From Desulfobacca acetoxidans DSM 11109 (GTDB lineage: Bacteria > Desulfobacterota > Desulfobaccia > Desulfobaccales > Desulfobaccaceae), in assembly GCF_000195295.1 (NCBI RefSeq), contig NC_015388.1, positions 1,922,001 to 1,986,000 of the forward strand: a stretch of 64,000 bases of DNA, in the 5' to 3' direction. The position numbers and the translations under genes were made by a program. Positions within the stretch are counted from its first letter, which is position 1, and every line of letters starts with the position of its first letter. The notes below the pieces were generated by a model. It made no database searches and was not told the DNA's origin. It saw nothing but the letters and a program-made list of their open reading frames with translations. Shown piece by piece: positions 54,104-62,472 of the stretch.

Positions 54104-54105
54104 AT

Positions 54106-56172
54106 TTATCCCGGCGGCAGGAATTTCCGTAATTTAGGTTCCAACCCAACCGCTTGGTCCAAATGATATGCCGCCCGGTCCTGCAACTCCGCCGGAATCA
54201 GCCCGCTATAATACCGTTCGGCCCAATTCAAGGCCGTTCCGAGCCTAAGGTGAAGTAAGCCCGAAGCCGGGAAGAGGACGGTGGCCGCAGCATATTCTTT
54301 TAGGGCCTGTGGAAGATAAGGATTCGGCGCAGAGGCGGCGCGCCGCAGATAATATTCCGCCAATTGATAGCGGTACTGCCACTCGGCCGGGGCTCCGTGT
54401 ATCGCCTTTTTGAGAAGCACCTCGAGGTCGCCGAACGATCCACTTTCGCTTCCGGTCTGTTTTCCTAAAAAAACCGCTATTCTGCTATAATAGCGGCTAT
54501 TAGCAGGGTTGTCAAGCAAGGCCTGACGGTCATCCTCCGCACTCCTCGCCGCTACCGGCCGCCGCGTGGAATCAGGCTCGCTCGGAGCCGTGCTTTCGGC
54601 CCGCCACCAGTGCCAGGCCCAGACAGTAAGAGCGGATTGGCAGAGTAAAACGGCCAACAGAAGAATTACTAGCACCTTGGGGCGGCGCGCCAGAGCCGCC
54701 CTCGGGTAGGAAAAATACCCTAGCGGTTGGTGTTGCTGCAGCAGGAGATATATTACTGCCGCCAAGGCGGCATACGTCAAAGTAAAGGCTGTAATATGGA
54801 AAGGAAATTCTCCCAGGCCATGGAAGGCCCCGCCTGCCAGGGCTCCGAGACCGCCCAAACCCAGACTCCGCACATACTGATCGCGGCGCTGGCGCCACTT
54901 CCTGACCATCCGGAGGTAGAAAACCAACCAGGCGCCACCCACCAGGATAAAACCGACCGTTCCGCCTTCGGCCAGCAACTGCAGCCAATCGCTGTGAGCG
55001 TCCAGAAAACGCGCCTCTTTAAGCTCCACGGGCTGATATCGATAAAAGACCTCGCCAAAAGTTCCTAGCCCCGATCCCAACAATGGAAAATCCCGCCAGA
55101 GCGCCAAGGCCCCCTGATAGGCGGCATACCGCCCTTTATCGGTAAGATCCTGAAATCTTGCCAGATACGGCAGGCTGCCGAGAAACAGGCTATAGATCAA
55201 GGCCGCAGCCAGGAAAAAGCCGATCAGATAGAAATGTCCCCTTACTGCCTGTCGGCTCTGATGCAGCAGCCCCATGATCCCAAACCCGATTAACAGCGAG
55301 ATCATCCCGCCGCGCGAGCCGGTAAAAATCAAGGCCGTAGTGAGGATCAACACTACAAAGAGCCAGGCGTGGCGCTGTAGCCAGGGCTCCAGGTATTCGG
55401 ACCGGGACCACCGCTGCACCCGGGCCCATCCCCTCAGATTCTCCGGTGGTCGTGGACCCTCCTGGCGCTGGGCCAAGAACTGTCCGAAACCGAGCAGGAC
55501 GGCAAGCGTCAGATACGCCGCCAGATGATCACTGTTGATAAAGGTGCCGCACAGCCGGAAGCCGGTATAGGGATTCCGCCAACCCCAGATTGTGTTCTGG
55601 CGCAGTTGGCCAAAGCCATACAACGCCTCAAACAGGGCCACCCCTAAGATAAGCCAGAAGAATAATCGGAGCTGAGTGCGGCTGCGCCCGGTATAAACGA
55701 GCAGGTAGAATATGGTTGCCGCCGGCCAGAGTTTCAGCGCCTCCAGGCCGCTGGCATAGGGGTTGAGTGAAAAAGGCAGGGCATCGGCCAAGCCGTAGCC
55801 ATTCCCCAGAGACCGCAGCCGGAGTGCCGTCGGTGAAAAGTACTGCAAGACCTCTGCCGGCCAGGGATAAACGTGCAGGACAACCAGCCCGGCCATACCC
55901 AAAGCCGCCCACCAGAGCGGTGGCCGCGGCCAGTTCAGGGCGGCATAGGGAGTTGTCCAAAGGGTGTAGATTCCCTGGAGGAGTACAAAGGCGCTCAGCA
56001 GTCCGAGGCTGATACCGAGAGTATAGTAGGCCCAGGGATGGACCGCCCCATATGCCAGGGGTGCCAGGGCAGCCAGGACCGTCGCGCTTCCCCAGATAAG
56101 CCAGCTACCGCTGGCCAGAACTCGGCTCACGGGATTAAGTGCTCTGCTGATAGCGGTAGACTCGGACCTCAT
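54106..56172 (-). CDS. O-antigen ligase/polymerase-type membrane protein with TPR-like tail
   Basis: 688 residues. About 12 membrane helices, with the Wzy/WaaL-type segment around residues 195-300 (GTFINSDHLAAYLTL, ALIFTGSRGGMISLLIGFGIMGLL) and a periplasmic loop with HSDWLQLLAEGGTVGF. The C-terminal 150 residues are soluble and helical, TPR-like (WQYRYQLAEYYLRRAAS, LLHLRLGTALNWAERYY). Polymerises or ligates the exopolysaccharide repeat. Overlaps the upstream gene by 38 bases. Confidence 0.9.
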   Translation of the reverse strand: MRSESTAISRALNPVSRVLASGSWLIWGSATVLAALAPLAYGAVHPWAYYTLGISLGLLSAFVLLQGIYTLWTTPYAALNWPRPPLWWAALGMAGLVVLHVYPWPAEVLQYFSPTALRLRSLGNGYGLADALPFSLNPYASGLEALKLWPAATIFYLLVYTGRSRTQLRLFFWLILGVALFEALYGFGQLRQNTIWGWRNPYTGFRLCGTFINSDHLAAYLTLAVLLGFGQFLAQRQEGPRPPENLRGWARVQRWSRSEYLEPWLQRHAWLFVVLILTTALIFTGSRGGMISLLIGFGIMGLLHQSRQAVRGHFYLIGFFLAAALIYSLFLGSLPYLARFQDLTDKGRYAAYQGALALWRDFPLLGSGLGTFGEVFYRYQPVELKEARFLDAHSDWLQLLAEGGTVGFILVGGAWLVFYLRMVRKWRQRRDQYVRSLGLGGLGALAGGAFHGLGEFPFHITAFTLTYAALAAVIYLLLQQHQPLGYFSYPRAALARRPKVLVILLLAVLLCQSALTVWAWHWWRAESTAPSEPDSTRRPVAARSAEDDRQALLDNPANSRYYSRIAVFLGKQTGSESGSFGDLEVLLKKAIHGAPAEWQYRYQLAEYYLRRAASAPNPYLPQALKEYAAATVLFPASGLLHLRLGTALNWAERYYSGLIPAELQDRAAYHLDQAVGLEPKLRKFLPPG

Positions 56173-57691
56173 ACGGCCCTAAATTTTCTCGAATATCGCC
56201 CTGTAGGGTAACGGTCTTAATCGGCAGCCAGAAATCCTGGAGCCAGGCAACCTGAGGGGGAAAACCGGCCAACCGGAAACTGACGGGTTGGTCGAGGACG
56301 TTAACCAGAATGAGCAGCCGGTCGCCGTTCTTCTTTTTCCAGGCATAATGAACCGCCGGTCGCCCGCGGTAATCCGTCTGATAAGGTGGAAGCATTTCCA
56401 GGGTGAACGGACTGCGGGTGTTGGGAACCGCCAACCAGGCCTGCAGGTCCCGCAACTGTCCGACAATCCGGGTAAGTCCGGTCCAGGCTTCCGGCGAGGA
56501 CCGAGCCTCGGGATACGAGAAGTAAAAGACTCCGTGCGCCCCATGCACCAGTGCCAGATAAGTCAGGACCCGCATTTCCATATAGGTGGGACGCCGGGCC
56601 CAGCCATCTTTGACGTACCTACCTCCCCCGAAGGCCTGCACCACTGCCCAGAGGCGTTGCCGGGAAACGTGCTGCGCCGCCTCCTCTATGCAATCGGCCA
56701 TCCAGGTCAGGGGCATCGACGGCACCGGATAGGGATCCAGGAGAAAAACGTCGGCTCCCCGCCGATATTCTGCTACCATCTGCGGCCGCAACATGGCCAC
56801 CGCGGTTAACACGTCGGGACTGTCCTGGCGAAGCTGCTGTTTCAGGTTAACCAGTGACTCAGGGCTGATTGATCGGCCTTCAGGCTCATCTTCTATATAA
56901 AAACCCAATAAATCCGGTAGATTGCCCAGCTCCCGGCTCAAGTCCGGTTCGTAGCAGCGGAAATTGGGGAGAATCTTCAATCCAAAGCGCCGGACTGCCT
57001 CCGCCATCTGCCGCAGGTGCCCCGGCTCGGAGTTATAACTCTGTACCGCATTGAAGCCTGCCGCCTTCAACTCCGGCAGGTTTTCTAAGGTAGCCCCAAA
57101 GATACCCACCGGGAAAGTTTCCGGCCGACGGAAAGGGGTGTTACTCTCGGCAACCGGAGGCCGCACCCTCCTCAGCCGCGGAGCCCCGAAGGCCAACACT
57201 TCCGGATGGGGGTTGTCAAACACCAGGGTCGTGCGCCCCCGGCAGGCGCCGGAATTAATCCTCAACCACAGCGGCTGCACCCGCCTCCAGGAGAAATGTT
57301 GATTGCACACCCGGCGCTGGCCGAAAACCTCGACCTCCAGATAAACACCGTTGACAAAGTTTGGCCGGTAAGCCAAAAACTCGAGAAGATAATCGGTGTG
57401 CGGCCGGATGCCGGCCAACTCGGTGACTACGCGCCCCCCGCGATCTCCTCCCCCTATGAGGGCCAAAAACTTTCCCTGTTGGCCCTCCACTTGGCAGAGA
57501 TATACCTGGCTTGGGGAGGCCCCTGGCGTTGCCTTGACCTGGCGCCGCCAACTGCGAGGCATTCCACTGGCCGGGTCTACCGCCTCAAAACCCGGATTGC
57601 GGATCAGATTGGGGCATGTCCCTGCCCCCTGAACGGCCGTGGGCAGACAGAGCTGCCAGGCTGCCAGTATCCAAACAAACCATTTTATCAA
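56135..57691 (-). CDS. Exported glycoside-hydrolase-like protein in exopolysaccharide operon
   Basis: 518 residues. Signal peptide (WFVWILAAWQLCLPTAVQGAG), an N-terminal carbohydrate-binding-like beta sandwich (NLIRNPGFEAVDPASG, LRINSGACRGRTTLVFDNP), then a TIM-barrel domain (VGIFGATLENLPELKAAGFN, LLGFYIEDEPEGRSISPE, GADVFLLDPYP, GAHGVFYFSYPEARSS) and a C-terminal beta domain. E and D in the IEDEPE loop could be catalytic. It may trim or modify the nascent polysaccharide. No GH family assigned. Confidence 0.8.
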   Translation of the reverse strand: MIKWFVWILAAWQLCLPTAVQGAGTCPNLIRNPGFEAVDPASGMPRSWRRQVKATPGASPSQVYLCQVEGQQGKFLALIGGGDRGGRVVTELAGIRPHTDYLLEFLAYRPNFVNGVYLEVEVFGQRRVCNQHFSWRRVQPLWLRINSGACRGRTTLVFDNPHPEVLAFGAPRLRRVRPPVAESNTPFRRPETFPVGIFGATLENLPELKAAGFNAVQSYNSEPGHLRQMAEAVRRFGLKILPNFRCYEPDLSRELGNLPDLLGFYIEDEPEGRSISPESLVNLKQQLRQDSPDVLTAVAMLRPQMVAEYRRGADVFLLDPYPVPSMPLTWMADCIEEAAQHVSRQRLWAVVQAFGGGRYVKDGWARRPTYMEMRVLTYLALVHGAHGVFYFSYPEARSSPEAWTGLTRIVGQLRDLQAWLAVPNTRSPFTLEMLPPYQTDYRGRPAVHYAWKKKNGDRLLILVNVLDQPVSFRLAGFPPQVAWLQDFWLPIKTVTLQGDIRENLGPYEVRVYRYQQST

Positions 57692-57738
57692 GCGAATAGT
57701 AATAATGTGTGAAACGCCTGCAAATTATCAGCCGGTAG

Positions 57739-57764
57739 GGCGGGAAGGCGAAGCGCATCCCGCC
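57739..57764. repeat. GGCGGGA/TCCCGCC palindrome
   Basis: GGCGGGA (57739-57745) and TCCCGCC (57758-57764) round AGGCGAAGCGCA. A related but weaker copy is near 44239. Confidence 0.75.
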
Positions 57765-57795
57765 GTTAAGCCCGTGCGGTTGTCGTTTCTCAATA

Positions 57796-59235
57796 TCAGA
57801 AAGAAGACTGTAGACCAACCAACATCCGATGTTCGTTGTAAGTATAATTGCTGAGGTTGGAACTCCGATCAATATATTGATAATCCAACCGCGCCCGCAG
57901 CCAACTGGTGATTGGCCGGCTAATGCCGCCCCCGAAGGAAAAGATGTCATCCAATCGATTGATAAACTGTCCGGTTCCGGTATCGAAGATCGTACCGAGA
58001 TAATCGTTTCTGGTATAAGCAAACGCCAGATAGACTGCCGCCCGGATGAAGTGCCAATCATGGTTCCAGGAGGCATAGATGCCGGTATTCCGGTAGGCGT
58101 TGTTGTTGCCCAGGTCAATATCTTCCTGAATGGAGTGCTGTCCGGTTAAGGTAAAGGTGGTAAATCTGCTGTAGCGATACAGCGTCTGTAGACTCATGGC
58201 CCAGGAGTCAGGCGAATCATCCCGACCCACCACGTCCTGGTCAAATTTCTTCATAGTGTAACCGAATTTCACCGTACCGCTCAATTTGGCCGTCGGGTCC
58301 CAAGTCAGGCCGAGGAGAGGCGTATGGCTCATATTATCGCCCCGAGGCTCGTAAGGATACTCTCGGGAGGTAATGATATATTGCACCAGGGCGGCGGTTT
58401 TGGGCCAAAATTTATAGTACAGGGTCATCCCGCCGATATGTTCCCGGTATTCATTTCGACGATCCTGGATATCGGCGAAATCCAGACAGTCATACTCGTA
58501 GGAGCCTTGAAACTTCCACTTGTCGGCAAAGGCGTAGGTACCCGTAAAATAGGGGTTAATCCGGTCATAATTGCGCTTGCGGGAAGTACTGACGTTCCGC
58601 TCTTCGGTGGCCGACCGGTAGGTGTTGCCGAAGCGCAGCGATAGGTTGTTGCGGAAATTCACCACGGCGTCGGCATTGACGTTATGATCATAATGGCTCT
58701 GATCGCTGTTCTCCGAGTATATATAGTAATTGCCCAGATAGCCGACCGAGACCTTGTGGCGGCTTAATATCGGCAGTTCGAAGCGTATGCCGGGATTAAG
58801 GCAGTTGACAAAATCAGATTGTTTGTTATTGGAGGTCTGGTAGATGTTGCTGCGATAGATGCCGTCGTACTCAAAATACGGTGCGACAATCACCGGTCCC
58901 AGACGGTGGGCCTTCCATCCCCGGAGCAGGGTGTCATAGGCGGCCGGATAGCCATACGGCGCCATCACCCCGGTTATCGGCCCTACTTCAGACAATGTGC
59001 CATAGGGGCTGGGCGGCAGCAGACCGGGAAAATAACCCGGTTCCTCCGGCAAGAGCGGCGGCTTCTCCTCTTCTTCCTCGGGAAGCGCCACTTTTTCGGC
59101 CTCCTCCGCCGCCGTAGACGGCGGGGTTGCGGCCTTTTCTTTTTCCTGACCGAAGGCCGTCCCGATTAGCAAAACCATGAACATTAAGGTTACCAATCCA
59201 CCGAGCCCTGCCAAACTTCCCCGGCGGTTTTCCAT
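57796..59235 (-). CDS. Outer-membrane beta-barrel protein of exopolysaccharide operon
   Basis: 479 residues. Signal (LGGLVTLMFMVLLIGTAFGQ), an acidic, proline-rich linker (EEEEEKPPLLPEEPGYFPGLLPPSPYG), then alternating amphipathic strands rich in Tyr and Asn (VIVAPYFEYDGIYRSNIYQT, VSVGYLGNYYIYSENSDQ) to a terminal HRMLVGLQSSF. Matches the barrel family seen next to Wza in other EPS clusters (BBP2-like). Probably the terminal outer-membrane or secretin-independent exit component, exact role unknown. Confidence 0.85.
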   Translation of the reverse strand: MENRRGSLAGLGGLVTLMFMVLLIGTAFGQEKEKAATPPSTAAEEAEKVALPEEEEEKPPLLPEEPGYFPGLLPPSPYGTLSEVGPITGVMAPYGYPAAYDTLLRGWKAHRLGPVIVAPYFEYDGIYRSNIYQTSNNKQSDFVNCLNPGIRFELPILSRHKVSVGYLGNYYIYSENSDQSHYDHNVNADAVVNFRNNLSLRFGNTYRSATEERNVSTSRKRNYDRINPYFTGTYAFADKWKFQGSYEYDCLDFADIQDRRNEYREHIGGMTLYYKFWPKTAALVQYIITSREYPYEPRGDNMSHTPLLGLTWDPTAKLSGTVKFGYTMKKFDQDVVGRDDSPDSWAMSLQTLYRYSRFTTFTLTGQHSIQEDIDLGNNNAYRNTGIYASWNHDWHFIRAAVYLAFAYTRNDYLGTIFDTGTGQFINRLDDIFSFGGGISRPITSWLRARLDYQYIDRSSNLSNYTYNEHRMLVGLQSSF

Positions 59236-59269
59236 GATCGTCTCCCCCTTAATCTAAAGGCAACTGTGA

Positions 59270-59791
59270 TTACCGGGCCGGACTGACAGCTCCTCCGCCA
59301 CCACCGCCCAGGAAGGAAGGAGTGCCACTAGGAGGTGGCGGCGGTGGGGTTGGGGCTGAGTAAGTATAATCATCGGCCCCCGGATATCCCATGTTGGCCA
59401 GGGCCTGCCTGACTTCTGCTAATTTGGCGCCGGCCGCCATAGCCGCATTCGCAGCCTGCTCCATACCGATTCCGGCCTGTACCGCCGCCGCCATGAGATC
59501 TGCGGCGCCTACCCCGCGCTCCATGCAGGCCTTGAAGATCCTTGCCAAGTCAAGCTTGAGGGCTACCGCGGCTTTCACGATATCCTGATATTTAGCGCCA
59601 GCCTCTAAAGCCTGGGCGACAATCGCCTCGATTGTCATCCCAGTTCCCAAGGCGTTTTGGATGACCTGCTCCATCGGCAGACCGGCGGCGATATCCCCCG
59701 CCACCGTGGCGCTGGCTGGAACGCTCAGCAAAAGCAGGCTCAACAGTACGAGCAAAACCGCTGTTCTCCTCACAAGGTTTGACAACGCCAT
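59270..59791 (-). CDS. Small exported repeat protein with proline/glycine tail
   Basis: 173 residues from ATG 59791 (GAGAGGGGGATTTGG upstream); a longer frame to 59899 lacks an RBS. Signal peptide TAVLLVLLSLLLLSVPASA, followed by about four helical pseudo-repeats each with a GxxxEQ or xGAxxxxI pattern (AAGLPMEQVIQNALGTGM, AQALEAGAKYQDIVKAAV, MAAAVQAGIGMEQAANAA, AGAKLAEVRQALANMGY). The C terminus is PTPPPPPP then GGGGGG. Function unknown; first small exported gene of the EPS operon. Confidence 0.75.
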   Translation of the reverse strand: MALSNLVRRTAVLLVLLSLLLLSVPASATVAGDIAAGLPMEQVIQNALGTGMTIEAIVAQALEAGAKYQDIVKAAVALKLDLARIFKACMERGVGAADLMAAAVQAGIGMEQAANAAMAAGAKLAEVRQALANMGYPGADDYTYSAPTPPPPPPSGTPSFLGGGGGGAVSPAR

Positions 59792-59860
59792 AACCAAATC
59801 CCCCTCTCGATGCTCGATAATGGTTGTCATCAAAACACAGGTTCCCATGATCACAGTAAT

Positions 59861-59938
59861 ACATCGGTAGCACAGGTCTTCCAACCTGTGTAGTTTCAAG
59901 AATACATCGGTAGCACAGGTTTTCTCACCTGTGCAAAA
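59861..59938. repeat. Paired CACAGG palindromes
   Basis: CGGTAGCACAGGTCTTCCAACCTGTG and CGGTAGCACAGGTTTTCTCACCTGTGC, 22 bases apart; same family as 44108. Confidence 0.8.
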
Positions 59939-60044
59939 TTTATTTCCTTGCTATGGGTGCATCTTGGATGCGCTTTAAACAACCTAGGCCATTTTACAAA
60001 TGTATTCAGACTTAAGTCAAATGATATTTCTGCGATTCTGCGAT

Positions 60045-61478
60045 TCAATGCTGATTTTCCAACAAGGCCGCCAGACGCGGGGCCAGGGCTGAGTGTTGCC
60101 GCCGCAGCTTCCAATATTCTTCCCAGGCTGCCGCCTGTCGCCAGGAAAAGTGATAGGCCAGAGCCAGGTGGTAACGGATGTGAGTCTGCTCCGGCTGTTG
60201 TGCTACCGCCTGTTCCAAGAGAGGAATCGCTTCCTCCGGCCGCCCCAATTTTACTAGCAGTTTGCCGCGCTCCACGAGGGCCGGCAGATAATTCGGTCGC
60301 AGTGATAAGGCGTGACCAAAGGCCTCTTGGGCCTCTTCCCAACGCTGCTCAGTCAGGTATATCTGTCCCAGCCGCCACCACTTCTCGAGGGCTTGCGGGA
60401 AGTCATCCGGCACCTGCTGCAGGAATTCTTTGGCTGTTGCCAACTTACCGCCGCGGTAGGCCAACAGTCCGAGATGCAGCCAGGGCTCACGCATGTCCGG
60501 GGCCAATTCTTTGGCCCGATGATAGGCAGTCGCAGCCTCGGTCAACAGTCCGGATTCCTCCTGGGCGCGCCCCAGCCAGAAATAGGCCAAGGCATAGCCC
60601 GGCTCCCACTTTAAGGCCTTCTGGCAATCAAGAATCGCACCGATATTATCTTTTAAATGCTGTCGGGCCACGCCCCGTCCTAATGCTGCTTCGGGGAGGA
60701 CGGCCTCGTTCTTCAGGGCGGCGTCGAAGTGCTCCCCGGCTTTGCTCCAATCTTCCCTTAAACTGGCGGCTACGCCCTCCCAAAAGGCCTGATAGACTTC
60801 CGGAGGCAGAGGCGTCGGTGCAGTCGCAGTTATTGATGTTCCTGCTTCCCGGCGTTGAATTTTCTTAGGCAGGTCCTGACTGTTTAGGGCCAGACAGAGC
60901 CGCAGGTCGGCAAAATCATGATACATGCCTAAAAGCCGTCCATCTCCCGAAAATACAGGAGTCCCATCCATGATCTGGATATCCCCTGAGGTAATTTTGA
61001 GCAGCGTGATCCGGGGAGAGAGGGCCAAGACACCGGTTATCGTACCTTCTGTCAGGGAAGGGCCTTTTCCGGTCAAGACGGCTAAGCCAACCTTTAGCGG
61101 TGGACGCCACTTTCCTTGAGCAGGTTGCAGCGGGGACGACACGGCCAAACCTTCGACCTCCAACAGGCATAACCCCTGTAAAAAATCCTGCCAGAGTGGC
61201 GGTTTGCTAAGATGCAGGGTGCCGTCCGCCGTTTTAATGACGGCCAGCCCGTCAGCTCCTAGGATGCTGTTACTGCTGAGAACCAGACCATTTTCGAGAA
61301 TAACTCCCATTCCATGCCGTTGCGGCGTTCCTTCGGCATCCAGGCCTACCACGGTCACTGCCGCAGGCGCCGGAACAGCCGCCGGTGCCGGACACGCCCA
61401 GATAGTCGCGCCCCATAAGACCAGCAGCCACCGCGCCAGCCTTAATGAAAGATTTGACCGTTGCCTAAACCACGTCAT
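60045..61478 (-). CDS. Trypsin-fold pseudoprotease with TPR domain, exported
   Basis: 477 residues. Signal peptide (LLVLWGATIWACPAPAAV), then a chymotrypsin-like region (about 35-200: VTVVGLDAEGTPQRHGMGVILENGLVLSSNSILGADGLAVI, GDIQIMDGTPVFSGDGRLLGMYHDF). The catalytic His site reads SSNSILG and the GNSGGP-type Ser site reads MDGTPVF, so the protease is probably dead. Residues about 225-470 are seven TPRs (LPEAALGRGVARQHLKD, PGYALAYFWLGRAQEESGL, PNYLPALVERGKLLVKLG). A scaffold for the EPS machinery is likely. Confidence 0.8.
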   Translation of the reverse strand: MTWFRQRSNLSLRLARWLLVLWGATIWACPAPAAVPAPAAVTVVGLDAEGTPQRHGMGVILENGLVLSSNSILGADGLAVIKTADGTLHLSKPPLWQDFLQGLCLLEVEGLAVSSPLQPAQGKWRPPLKVGLAVLTGKGPSLTEGTITGVLALSPRITLLKITSGDIQIMDGTPVFSGDGRLLGMYHDFADLRLCLALNSQDLPKKIQRREAGTSITATAPTPLPPEVYQAFWEGVAASLREDWSKAGEHFDAALKNEAVLPEAALGRGVARQHLKDNIGAILDCQKALKWEPGYALAYFWLGRAQEESGLLTEAATAYHRAKELAPDMREPWLHLGLLAYRGGKLATAKEFLQQVPDDFPQALEKWWRLGQIYLTEQRWEEAQEAFGHALSLRPNYLPALVERGKLLVKLGRPEEAIPLLEQAVAQQPEQTHIRYHLALAYHFSWRQAAAWEEYWKLRRQHSALAPRLAALLENQH

Positions 61479-61604
61479 AATCTAATGAAATGCCATTCTT
61501 TTCAAAATCACCCACAAACGATGAAAATCATCTGCCGGTGGCATTGGGTTCTAATATGCCTAAGATAAATTTCTAGGTATAGCCGTCAGCAGGGGGCTTT
61601 TAGC

Positions 61605-62177
61605 TTAATACGGCTCCACCGCATCATCGTCTAATTCAACCGCCATGGATCGCTTGAATAGCTCTACGGTTATGACCAGGCGGCGCTTCCGATGTTTCAG
61701 CTCTTTGATAATGCCGACAATCCCCCGTAAAGGACCCTCAACCACCCGAACCTGCTTGCCGCGTTGTACAAACGCATGAGGTCCGCACGGGCGCAAACTC
61801 GCCAAAGACTGCCGGATAGATTCGATAACTTCCGGGCATACCGTGGCATAGCCGCCATTGCACCGCAAAATCCGAGCCACTCCAGGCAGCCGGACAATTT
61901 CGTGGTACACCACGGGCGTCAACTGCTCCCGGATAAAAAGATATCCCGGAAAGAGGGGAACATTGATCTGCAGCCGCCGATCGCACCGCCGGCTGGGTAC
62001 AGCAATCCAAGGCAGAAAGGTTTCCCGGCCGCTCCGCTTTAACCGCTGCTCGACCCGAAATTCGTGATGACAGGCCGTATACACTACATACCAGGAAGCC
62101 GTCCCATTTCCCGCCGCTCCCCACACGCCGGCCGGGTAGTACGTCTGCTGGTAATTCCCTAGGCTTTCTTGGTACAT
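61605..62177 (-). CDS. NusG-family transcription antiterminator (UpxY/RfaH/LoaP-like)
   Basis: 190 residues. NGN domain (SWYVVYTACHHEFRVEQRLKRSG, FPGYLFIREQ, LPGVARILRCNGGYATVCPEVIESIRQSL) and C-terminal KOW-type domain (FVQRGKQVRVVEGPLRGIVGIIKELKHRKRRLVITVELF). It is the first gene of the minus-strand exopolysaccharide operon; specialised NusG proteins of this sort keep RNA polymerase reading through long polysaccharide operons. The start carries a 27-residue extension before the NGN domain. Confidence 0.9.
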   Translation of the reverse strand: MYQESLGNYQQTYYPAGVWGAAGNGTASWYVVYTACHHEFRVEQRLKRSGRETFLPWIAVPSRRCDRRLQINVPLFPGYLFIREQLTPVVYHEIVRLPGVARILRCNGGYATVCPEVIESIRQSLASLRPCGPHAFVQRGKQVRVVEGPLRGIVGIIKELKHRKRRLVITVELFKRSMAVELDDDAVEPY

Positions 62178-62472
62178 ACCAATCCCCTACAAACTTTGCA
62201 GTTATAACAACTTACTTCATATCCTATCTATTATTTTAAAAGACTATTTAATTTATATTAATTGGATAATTTAAAGGCTTTTGCAAAATTCTTGTTATAG
62301 GGTTAGGGTAATACTTCAGCTATCTGAGAGAATAGATCAAGGAATGACGGAGGGTGCCCACCCAGCAGCACTACAGCACCGACAGGCCCATCCGTAGTGG
62401 CGAATCTTGTATTCGCCCCAAACAACTGAGGTGTTGCCTTTTTCTCAAAAAAACCATTTTATGTGGGAATCG
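62178..62472. other. AT-rich intergenic region upstream of the exopolysaccharide operon
   Basis: No gene. Bases 62200-62330 are strongly AT-rich and should hold the operon promoter and the antiterminator's loading site; no consensus promoter or ops element was certain. One palindrome at 62391-62424. Confidence 0.6.
62391..62424. repeat. GTAGTGGCGAA-type palindrome
   Basis: CCGTAGTGGCGAATCTTG followed by TATTCGCCCCAAAC. The following AACTGAGGTGTTGCC matches the flank of the decayed copy near 14850. Confidence 0.8.

Noticed and set aside
60045-61478. Active serine protease (HtrA-like)
   Set aside because: The catalytic His and Ser motifs are missing; called a pseudoprotease.
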